Of a stretch of 47,308 nucleotides of DNA, positions 1 to 6,671 are shown one piece after another (positions within the stretch are counted from its first letter, which is position 1; the number at the start of each line of letters is the position of its first letter). The notes under the pieces are model-generated. The model was not told where the DNA came from. It saw nothing but the letters and a program-made list of their open reading frames with translations, and searched no databases. This DNA comes from Candidatus Brocadiia bacterium (GTDB taxonomy: Bacteria > Planctomycetota > Uabimicrobiia > Uabimicrobiales > JABWCH01), in contig JABWCH010000033.1 in assembly GCA_013359215.1 (NCBI GenBank), positions 1 through 47,308 of the forward strand, written 5' to 3'. The position numbers and the translations under genes are program-made.

Positions 1-53
1 TGAAAGAAGGCTTACACGGAGCGATCGCTTCAGATAAAACCCGCTTGCTTTTT
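1..53 (+). repeat. 53-bp inverted repeat, copy 1 (left of PHA operon)
   Basis: This copy pairs with 5922-5975 on the opposite strand, with 3 differences by eye over 53 bp. It contains the palindromic core GCGATCGC within the 14-mer GGAGCGATCGCTTC (18-31). The window begins at the repeat, so its left boundary is unknown. Confidence 0.85.
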
Positions 54-376
54 GGATTAATACAAGCTATTTTTTTTAAGATACTTATAACTTAACACGT
101 ATGAGGGTTAGGTCTAGGTTTAGGTTTATCAGTAGCATAGTTTTAGCCTTAACTTAACAGCGTTGGGGTAACACCCTGGGTATTGTGACCCCGATTCAAC
201 TACAGTACTAAGCGAAAGAGGGACTGCTGACCTTATTTCAAAATAAGTTATATCAATATTTTAATAATTTTTTCAACTAGCACAAGTCGTGAATTCTTAT
301 ATTGTTGGTTTTATTTAGCTTATGATTCCTTCATTACAGATTATGCTATAAAAGCAAAATTTTTTTCTTTTTCTTC
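54..376. other. gene-free stretch upstream of the PHA operon
   Basis: I see no convincing gene here; the only open frame is antisense to the start of the next gene. The stretch holds the 13-mer TTAACACGTATGA (93-105), which recurs at 6142-6154. A short run of TTAGG-like units (about 104-127) looks accidental. Confidence 0.5.
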
Positions 377-405
377 TTGACAAAGTATTTTTTTTGTAAT
401 AAAAT
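377..405 (+). promoter_or_regulatory. sigma70-type promoter of the PHA operon
   Basis: TTGACA lies at 377-382, followed by a 17-bp spacer and TAAAAT at 400-405. This is a perfect -35 with a 5/6 -10 at ideal spacing. Transcription would begin near 412, which is downstream of the ATG at 406, so that ATG is probably not the start used from this promoter. Confidence 0.7.
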
Positions 406-431
406 ATGAATATTGATTCATTATTCATATT
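403..431. promoter_or_regulatory. candidate TetR operator overlapping the promoter
   Basis: There is a perfect 10-bp inverted repeat, AATATGAATA (403-412) and TATTCATATT (422-431), with a 9-bp gap. TGAAT/ATTCA half-sites are also nested inside it (407-411, 416-420). It overlaps the end of the -10 element and the expected transcription start, the usual place for repression by a TetR-family protein. The first gene encodes two TetR domains, so autoregulation is a natural inference; binding is not shown by the sequence. Confidence 0.5.
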
Positions 432-459
432 GTTAAACTTGAAATATAAGGATTTGCAA

Positions 460-3228
460 TTGTTTTTTGATGCTAAAACTTCCAAAGGAAAAATCGCGCA
501 GGAAAAAATTATATTGGCAGCAGCAGGGCTTTTTACCCGCAAAGGGTTTGCCAATACCAATGTGGTGGACATTTGCAAAGAGGCTGATATAGCGATTGGA
601 AGCTTTTACCAATACTTTGACAATAAGCGAGACGTTTTGGAAGGGATCATCATCCTTTTGAAAGAAAATTTGTATAAAAAATTTTCTTGTCTTTCCCAAA
701 AGGATGGCATGGCTGTGCAGATAAAGAAAAGCTTTGTGCTTTTTTTTGAGTTTGTGCTGGAGAATCTGGCATACTATCAAAGCTTAAGAGAGTCTGAGTT
801 TGTACACGAAGAGATCGTACAGAATTTTTATGAAGACTATCGCAGGCTTTTGGCAGAATGCTTTGGATGGAAGTATCCTTTAAGCTCTTCAGAAGAAATA
901 AGCCTGGACTTTCTTCTGGGAATACAGATGTTTTTTGCTATGAAGTGCATTCTATGGGAAAAGCAAGGCTGCATAGAGGAAAACGTTATTCATGATTTAG
1001 GCGTGCTTTGTCTTGAAGGCATCTTTTGGCCTCAAGAATGGAATCGCGACCTTTGTAAACCTTCCAGGAAGGCTAAGCAGCAAGCAGAAGACACCAGAGA
1101 AAAGATTCTGAAGGCAGCAGAGTGTGTTTTTGGAAAGCATGGTTACCAGAGAGGTTCTGTTGCACAGATTTGTCAAAAGGTAGGCATTTCGGTTGGTTCT
1201 TTTTATTTGCATTTTGCTTCCAAAGAGGAAGTTTTTCGAGAAGCAACCATACAGCTCAGAGAAAGTATGCTGGAGAATTCAAAAGAATTTACAAGAAATG
1301 CGAGAAATCGAATCGAGGCTGAAATTTTATCCCTTTGGGCATTTTTAGATTTTATACGATTGCATCCTTTTGGATATAGGTTGGTTCGTGAAGCGGAATT
1401 TGTAGACTTTCCCCTTGCTGAAGAATACTACCACGGTATATGGGAAAGCTATGTTCAGAGCATAAGATCATCGGGGAAACCCGAAGAATACAGAGTTTCA
1501 AGCCCAGAAACCGTGGCTCTTTCCATGATGGGCATTGCGCATATTCTGGGACTGAAACATATCTTATGGAAAAAGAAACAAAAGAGTCAAGATTGGTTTG
1601 ATTGTGTTGTGGATTCCCTATTTTTTGGAATAAATAAACCACAGGAGAAAAAAATGGATCTTTTAGAATATTGGAAAAAAATGGCTGAATTGCCTCAGCA
1701 AAATATGCAGCAGAGCATGGAATTCTGGAAAAATATTTTTTCTATGAATCCCCAGAATCTTGCAGGCTTTTGGGAAACCTGGAAAAAAATGCTGGAAAAT
1801 ATGCAAACCATGTCTCCTAATATTGTTCAAGGCTGGAGCAAACATATTTCAGAAGACTATCAAAAAACGCTCAACCAGAAAACCTTTGGAGCTTTTCAGG
1901 AATGGGATAAAAAAATCTTAGGACAGCTCCAGAATATGGCAGCAAACAACTTCATGCAGTCTTATCAGAAATTGATGAAAGACTCTACAGAATTTGTCCA
2001 GGATATGCAGAAGCGCGATCCTCAAATATTTATGGAATACTGGCAGGGAATGCTGACAGAATATTTCCGTGATATGGAGCTTGTTGGAAAAGACGCGCAG
2101 AAAATCGATCTCAAGCACCTGATGGAAGTCTGCATGAAGGCATCTACAGGCCAGTGGGATGAGAGCGTAAAAAAATATATGGAACGATTCTGGGATGCCT
2201 GGAAAATCAAGGCACAATATGGCCCAGAATACTATGCTAAACCCGAAGATGTTAAAGTCGGCCAAACCCCTAAAGAAACTGTATGGCAAAAAGGCACATG
2301 GAAGCTCTATCATTACAAAGCTGTTCCTGAAGCATCCAAAAATATGCCTATTTTCATTGTCTATGCTCTTATCAATAAATACTATATTGAAGATCTGACA
2401 CCTTCTTGCAGCCTTGTACAATATCTGATCAAGCAAGGCTATGATGTTTATCTGACAGATTGGGGCAATCCAACTTATGAAGATCGCCACATCACCCTGG
2501 ATAAGCTCATCGAAGAAGGGATTGGCGGCATGGTGGATTTCATTCGTGAAAAACACAAAGTAGAAAAAGTCCCCATTTTGGGCCATTGCATGGGCGGTGT
2601 ATTGAGCACAATCTATACAGCTTTACACCAGGATAAAGTTTCCAGTCTGGTAACTTTGACCGCTCCTATGACAGCCAGAAAAGGCGGCGTTGTAAGTGCC
2701 TGGTCTTATCTGTCTCCCATTGATACAGTCATCGATACCTTTGGAAATGTACCTGCAAAGCTGATTCGCTACACATTCATTTCCATGAAGCCCTACTATG
2801 AAATTATGCGTTGGCAACGCTACTATACTTCTCTGGATCAAATGAATGAAAAAGCCATTGAGTTCTCCAATGCAGTAGACAAATGGGTCAATGACAATGT
2901 GGATATACCAGGAGAATTTTTCCGCAAATTCTTCAAAGAAGTTTTCGTTAAAGACTCCCTGGTTCACGGAACTATGGAAATCAATGGCAAAAAGGTTCAG
3001 CTTTCCAATATCCATTGCCCTGTCATGAATATCTACGGAGAAGAAGACTGGATCGTAACCCCAGATTCAGCAAGCGTTCTCTATGATCTTGTCAGCAGCA
3101 AAGAGAAAAAGAATAAACCTATTTTCGGACAGCATCTGGGATTCCTGTTCGATCCTAGAAACCGCGTTGTATGGGATGAGATGTCTTCCTTTTTTTTTGG
3201 TGGACAGAACGCAACCACCAAAGCCTAA
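460..3228 (+). CDS. phaC: TetR-TetR-PhaE-like-PhaC fusion: class III PHA synthase with doubled regulator
   Basis: Polymerises hydroxyacyl-CoA into PHA on granules. Numbering counts from the ATG at 406 (940 residues). Two complete TetR units come first: helix-turn-helix regions at about 34-80 and 233-280, with matching GSFYQYF and GSFYLHF. Each unit is followed by a ligand domain sharing an RE(S/A)EFV motif and an (M/L)K-x-ILW ending, so this is a tandem duplication. Residues 417-640 are Met/Trp-rich amphipathic helices resembling PhaE. Residues 645-935 are an alpha/beta-hydrolase synthase with lipase-like box GHCMGG (Cys728), Asp881 (GEEDW) and His910. The Cys-Asp-His spacing (153, 29) equals that of Allochromatium vinosum PhaC (149/302/331, from memory). 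I prefer the TTG at 460: it follows AAGGA (448-452) by 7 nt and lies inside the transcript predicted from 377-405, whereas the ATG at 406 does not. An internal start at 1654 may also give a free synthase. Confidence 0.88.
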   Translation: MFFDAKTSKGKIAQEKIILAAAGLFTRKGFANTNVVDICKEADIAIGSFYQYFDNKRDVLEGIIILLKENLYKKFSCLSQKDGMAVQIKKSFVLFFEFVLENLAYYQSLRESEFVHEEIVQNFYEDYRRLLAECFGWKYPLSSSEEISLDFLLGIQMFFAMKCILWEKQGCIEENVIHDLGVLCLEGIFWPQEWNRDLCKPSRKAKQQAEDTREKILKAAECVFGKHGYQRGSVAQICQKVGISVGSFYLHFASKEEVFREATIQLRESMLENSKEFTRNARNRIEAEILSLWAFLDFIRLHPFGYRLVREAEFVDFPLAEEYYHGIWESYVQSIRSSGKPEEYRVSSPETVALSMMGIAHILGLKHILWKKKQKSQDWFDCVVDSLFFGINKPQEKKMDLLEYWKKMAELPQQNMQQSMEFWKNIFSMNPQNLAGFWETWKKMLENMQTMSPNIVQGWSKHISEDYQKTLNQKTFGAFQEWDKKILGQLQNMAANNFMQSYQKLMKDSTEFVQDMQKRDPQIFMEYWQGMLTEYFRDMELVGKDAQKIDLKHLMEVCMKASTGQWDESVKKYMERFWDAWKIKAQYGPEYYAKPEDVKVGQTPKETVWQKGTWKLYHYKAVPEASKNMPIFIVYALINKYYIEDLTPSCSLVQYLIKQGYDVYLTDWGNPTYEDRHITLDKLIEEGIGGMVDFIREKHKVEKVPILGHCMGGVLSTIYTALHQDKVSSLVTLTAPMTARKGGVVSAWSYLSPIDTVIDTFGNVPAKLIRYTFISMKPYYEIMRWQRYYTSLDQMNEKAIEFSNAVDKWVNDNVDIPGEFFRKFFKEVFVKDSLVHGTMEINGKKVQLSNIHCPVMNIYGEEDWIVTPDSASVLYDLVSSKEKKNKPIFGQHLGFLFDPRNRVVWDEMSSFFFGGQNATTKA
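1642..1656 (+). promoter_or_regulatory. internal ribosome binding site and in-frame ATG of the synthase part
   Basis: CAGGAG (1642-1647) stands 6 nt before an in-frame ATG (1654), exactly at the border between the second TetR unit and the PhaE-like region. Translation from here would give a 524-residue PhaE-PhaC without the regulator. The site looks like the leftover or still active start of a once separate phaC. Confidence 0.6.
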
Positions 3229-3262
3229 ACAAGTTCAGGCAACTTCCTTTAAGGAAAAATCC

Positions 3263-4519
3263 ATGAAAAGAAAATCCCTTTCTCGTAAAGCCGCCGTTGT
3301 TGGAGTAGGAATATCTTCGTTTGGTGCATTTCCCGATAAGGCTGGCAGAGACTTGTTCGTTGAAGCCTTCCAGGATATGAAAGTAGATAAAGGATTCAAT
3401 CCCAAAGATATAGAAGCTCTTTATCTAGGCAATTTCTCTGGTGATATTTTTGAAGGCCAGGCTCATTTAGCCCCTATTATGGCCGATTCCATAGGAATTC
3501 TCCCTTGCCCTGCTACAAGAGTTGAAGATGCCTGCGCAAGCGGCGGTGTAGCACTCAGAGAAGGTCTTATGGCAATCGCTTCTGGAATGTACGATATGGT
3601 TCTGGTAGGCGGAGTGGAAAGAATGACAGCCCTTCCTACAGCCCAGGTAACCGATGCTTTAGGCATTGCAGCCGACGCGCTCTACGAAGTGCCTATGGGC
3701 TATACTTTCCCAGGACTCTATGCAACTATGGCTACAGCCTATATGGAACGCTATGGCATGAAGCCAGAAGATCTTATGCAAGTCGCCATCAAAAATTATG
3801 AAAATGGCGCATTGAACCCTAAAGCCCAGTTCCAGTCAAGCCTGGAAAGCATCATGATGTCTAAGATCAAAGCAGCCCAAAGCAAAGGCAAGCCAGTCCC
3901 TGGTTGGCAAAATGTAATGGATTTCTTGCACGACAACAGTGCCAATCCTATTATTTCCTGGCCCTTGCGTCTTTTCGATTGCAGCCCTATCAGCGATGGA
4001 GCAGCAGTTTTATTGCTGGTATCCGAGGAAATCGCTCACGAATTCACAGACCATCCTATCTTTGTTGTTGGCAGCGGACAGGCATCAGGTTTACCCTTAT
4101 ATAGCCGACCTGATTTAACCACATTGCCCGCAGCTCAAAAAGCATCCCAGATAGCATACCAGATGGCAGGCGTAAAGCCACAAGACATCCATCTGGCAGA
4201 GGTTCACGATTGCTTTACGATTGCAGAACTCATTGCCATCGAAGACTTAGGACTATGCCCTGTCGGAAAAAGCGTTGAATTCCTAAAAAATGGCATTTTC
4301 CACCGCAATGGAACAATCCCTGTCAATTCTTCAGGCGGCCTCAAAGCAAAAGGCCACCCTGTAGGAGCATCTGGAGTAGCGCAAGTTTATGAAATTTTCC
4401 GCCAATTGCGTGGTGAAGCTGGAACACGTCAAATCCAAGGTACTTTATCTCTTGGCCTTACACATAATGTGGGCGCAACAGGCACAACCTGCGTAGTTCA
4501 TATTTTTGAGCGCAAATAA
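3263..4519 (+). CDS. thiolase (acetyl-CoA C-acyltransferase), archaeal/SCP-x type
   Basis: Condenses two acetyl-CoA to acetoacetyl-CoA, the first step towards PHA; it fills the PhaA slot in this operon. The protein has 418 residues. The nucleophile Cys91 lies in EDACASGG, followed by a GGVERM loop, an EVHDCFTIAE motif and a GHPVGASG motif near the C terminus carrying catalytic His/Cys-region residues. These features suit the SCP-2/archaeal thiolase branch that works with DUF35 proteins rather than the usual PhaA. The next gene does begin with a DUF35 domain. The ATG at 3263 is chosen because the frame upstream overlaps phaC and because AAGGA precedes it. The gene starts 34 nt after the phaC stop and is presumably in the same transcript. 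Chain-length specificity cannot be read from the sequence. Confidence 0.87.
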   Translation: MKRKSLSRKAAVVGVGISSFGAFPDKAGRDLFVEAFQDMKVDKGFNPKDIEALYLGNFSGDIFEGQAHLAPIMADSIGILPCPATRVEDACASGGVALREGLMAIASGMYDMVLVGGVERMTALPTAQVTDALGIAADALYEVPMGYTFPGLYATMATAYMERYGMKPEDLMQVAIKNYENGALNPKAQFQSSLESIMMSKIKAAQSKGKPVPGWQNVMDFLHDNSANPIISWPLRLFDCSPISDGAAVLLLVSEEIAHEFTDHPIFVVGSGQASGLPLYSRPDLTTLPAAQKASQIAYQMAGVKPQDIHLAEVHDCFTIAELIAIEDLGLCPVGKSVEFLKNGIFHRNGTIPVNSSGGLKAKGHPVGASGVAQVYEIFRQLRGEAGTRQIQGTLSLGLTHNVGATGTTCVVHIFERK

Positions 4520-4533
4520 AGAAGGAGTTAAGT

Positions 4534-5778
4534 ATGTCTGAAAATGCAAAACGCCCCTTTACAGCATCGTCTTATTATCAATATCTGGCAGAGAAAAAAA
4601 TCATGGGATCTCGTTCTCAAAAAACAGGAACTATCTATCTGCCTCCCAAAGCGATATGCCCAGAAACGCATAGCAGCGATTTTGAATGGGTAGAGCTTTC
4701 GGCTAAAGGAAAGCTAATTTCCTTCACTGTTGTGCATATAGGCCCAAGCTTTATGAACGCAGCAGGTTTTAGCAAAGACAATCCTTATGTAACAGGAATC
4801 GTCGAGCTAGAACAAGGCCCTCGTGTGAGTGCCAGAATCATGGGTGTAGATCCTAAAAATCCTGGTAGCATTGCGATTGGATCGCCCTTAAAAGCAGAAT
4901 TTGTTTCCCAGTTTGATGGAAAAGTCAGCAGAACCATTCTCGCCTTTTCCCCAATCAAAGATGAAAAGGAGCAAGATAAGAACATGGAAGAAAAAAAAAC
5001 AACCACAACCAACCAACGTTTAGCAGGGAAAGTAGCCCTCGTCACTGGTGGGGCGGCTGGGATCGGTAAGGCCACAGCGGAAAGATTCGCCCAGGAAGGC
5101 GCGAAAGTCATCATTTGCGATCTCAATGAAACTTTAGGACAAGCCCTGGTAGCCAAGCTAGGCCCAGACGCTTCCTTCAACAAAGTCAATGTTGCCAACC
5201 GCCAGGAAGTACAGACCTGGATCGATGGTGTCTATGCCAAATACAACCGCATCGATATTCTTGTCAACAACGCAGGTATTGTCCGAGACAGCCAGCTTGT
5301 CAGAGTAAAGGACGGCGCATTGGTAAAGCAAATGTCTGAAGCCGACTTTGACCTTGTTATTTCCGTCAACCTCAAAGGTACATTCAATTGCACCCAGGCA
5401 GTAGCCCCTTATATGATAAAACAAGGCTCTGGCGTAATCCTCAATGCCAGCTCTGTTGTAGGCGTAGATGGCAACTTCGGCCAGACAAACTACGTTGCCA
5501 CCAAATCAGGTGTCATTGGCATGACCAAAGTATGGTCTCGTGAGCTTGGCAAGTTCAACATTCGCGTCAATGCCGTTGCTCCAGGCTTCACAGCCACAGA
5601 AATTCTGACCTCTATGCCTGAAAAAGTCCTCCAGGATATGAAAAGCCATACCCCATTAGGCCGCCTTGGCGATCCTAATGACATTGCAAACGCCTATCTC
5701 TTCCTTGCCTCTGACGAAGCAGCCTTCATCACTGGCACAGTGCTTAAAGTAGACGGCGGCCTGGTAGTAGGAACATAG
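4534..5778 (+). CDS. DUF35 OB-fold domain fused to SDR 3-ketoacyl-CoA reductase (PhaB/FabG-like)
   Basis: Likely reduces acetoacetyl-CoA to 3-hydroxybutyryl-CoA for the upstream synthase. Residues 1-145 resemble DUF35 (rubredoxin-like zinc ribbon plus OB fold), the small acyl-CoA-binding partner of archaeal-type thiolases. Of the usual four ribbon cysteines only one remains (ICPE), so zinc is probably not bound. Residues 158-414 are a complete short-chain dehydrogenase: VTGGAAGIG nucleotide loop, NNAG, Ser306/307, and Tyr320-x3-Lys324 (YVATK). A ribosome binding site precedes the ATG (AAGGAG, 4522-4527). A second in-frame ATG at 4984 marks the domain border. The gene starts 14 nt after the thiolase stop. 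The fusion would hold thiolase product near the reductase; this is inference. Confidence 0.85.
   Translation: MSENAKRPFTASSYYQYLAEKKIMGSRSQKTGTIYLPPKAICPETHSSDFEWVELSAKGKLISFTVVHIGPSFMNAAGFSKDNPYVTGIVELEQGPRVSARIMGVDPKNPGSIAIGSPLKAEFVSQFDGKVSRTILAFSPIKDEKEQDKNMEEKKTTTTNQRLAGKVALVTGGAAGIGKATAERFAQEGAKVIICDLNETLGQALVAKLGPDASFNKVNVANRQEVQTWIDGVYAKYNRIDILVNNAGIVRDSQLVRVKDGALVKQMSEADFDLVISVNLKGTFNCTQAVAPYMIKQGSGVILNASSVVGVDGNFGQTNYVATKSGVIGMTKVWSRELGKFNIRVNAVAPGFTATEILTSMPEKVLQDMKSHTPLGRLGDPNDIANAYLFLASDEAAFITGTVLKVDGGLVVGT
4966..4986 (+). promoter_or_regulatory. possible internal start at the DUF35-reductase junction
   Basis: AAGGAG at 4966-4971 lies 12 nt before an in-frame ATG at 4984, residue 151, just before the reductase domain. 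The spacing is a little long, so free reductase may be made only weakly or not at all. It parallels the junction at 1654 in the first gene. Confidence 0.35.
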
Positions 5779-5815
5779 TCTTCCTATAGAAATCTCCAAA
5801 AAATTAGTTAAACAC

Positions 5816-5866
5816 AAAAGCGGATAGAAACAAATCTTATAGCGATTTGCCTATCCGCTTTTTTTT
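5816..5866 (+). terminator. rho-independent terminator of the PHA operon
   Basis: AAAAGCGGATAG (5816-5827) pairs with CTATCCGCTTTT (5851-5862), and the T run continues to 5866. The loop contains a smaller AAATC/GATTT hairpin. It closes the three-gene unit. Confidence 0.88.
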
Positions 5867-5867
5867 C

Positions 5868-5915
5868 TATCTCGGACAAGCCGAAGCCAAAAAGCTATCA
5901 ATCACGAATGACACA
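5868..5915 (-). repeat. 48-bp dispersed repeat, inverted copy of 19030-19077
   Basis: The reverse complement matches 19030-19077 with about 3 differences by eye. It lies directly after the PHA terminator and includes the GTGTCATTCGTGATT motif shared with other intergenic repeats in the window. Confidence 0.75.
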
Positions 5916-5921
5916 TAGATA

Positions 5922-5975
5922 GAAAAAGCAAGCGAGTTTTATCTGGAGCGATCGCTTCGTGTAAGCCTTCTTTCA
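5922..5975 (-). repeat. 53-bp inverted repeat, copy 2 (right of PHA operon)
   Basis: Inverted relative to 1-53. The outer arms are inverted, but the 14-bp core GGAGCGATCGCTTC reads the same way on the plus strand in both copies (18-31 and 5945-5958). Confidence 0.85.
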
Positions 5976-6068
5976 GGAATCAAAAAAACAGGTATCCCAT
6001 TTTTATTTTTGCGCCAAGCTCAAGAGTCGAATAAAATTTTTTGATGCGGTACTGTTTTTGATTCTTTA

Positions 6069-6156
6069 CAGAAGGCTTACACTACGCTCTTCTTATCCTT
6101 AAGTAGATAACATAATCTATTGTAAGACAATCTCTTAAAAGTTAACACGTATGACG
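6069..6156 (+). repeat. partial third module of the flanking repeat
   Basis: GAAGGCTTACAC (starting near 6072) is followed by TTAACACGTATGA (6142-6154). The same two blocks occur in the same order at 6-17 and 93-105, so this looks like a decayed direct copy of the left flank. Confidence 0.5.
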
Positions 6157-6271
6157 CTCACGTTTTTCTGACTGAGGCATTTCTCTCTATAAGGAAGAGT
6201 CAAGTTTTACAAATATTTTCTTTCTTTTTCTTCAATTATTTTAGGCATCTTAGACTGCCTGCGTAACTCCT

Positions 6272-6510
6272 AGGCAAATGTTCAAAAGTTTATGTCCTAA
6301 ACTTTTTAACACGAAGAACGCGAAGTAAAAAACACGAAGAACACGAGGTGAATATTCTTTAACTATTTTATTTATTAATAGTTTATATTTAGTACAAAGA
6401 CTTTTGAACACTTACCTATATATAATTCCTCTGCGACCTCTGTGCCTCTGCGGTTAATGATTTTTTATCAATATGTTGCAATAGGTACAAAAACTTTTGA
6501 ACAAATACCT
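6272..6510. repeat. repeat island with terminal inverted repeats
   Basis: A 26-bp motif around TGTTCAAAAGT occurs once forward (6272-6297) and twice reversed (6391-6417, 6484-6510). Between the copies lie CACGAAGAACACGA-type units (about 6311-6353) and a CTCTGCGACCTCTGTGCC-type stretch (about 6430-6455). Both resemble the low-complexity dispersed repeats common in environmental bacterial genomes. I find no gene between 5779 and 6671. Confidence 0.6.
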
Positions 6511-6671
6511 AAACAAGAATAAGGCTAGAATTTTGATTGCTATAAAAAACATTGCAGTGGAGTAAAAAATTTGATAGTATAAAAGAAAGTATTTTTTGAT
6601 AAAACCCTGCATGCATGTGGGGAATATTTTAGTGGAATCATTATTAAAACCAGGGAGGTTTGAGGGAAATT

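Noticed and set aside
18..31. GCGATCGC palindrome as evidence of a cyanobacterial (HIP1) genome
   Set aside because: I noted it only inside the two copies of one repeat and did not see it scattered through genes as HIP1 would be.
104..127. TTAGG-like units resembling telomere repeats
   Set aside because: Only about four irregular units, with no array and no sign of a chromosome end.
1918..2586. Long antisense frame (222 codons) opposite phaC
   Set aside because: It is a shadow of the well-supported synthase, with no ribosome binding site or domain.
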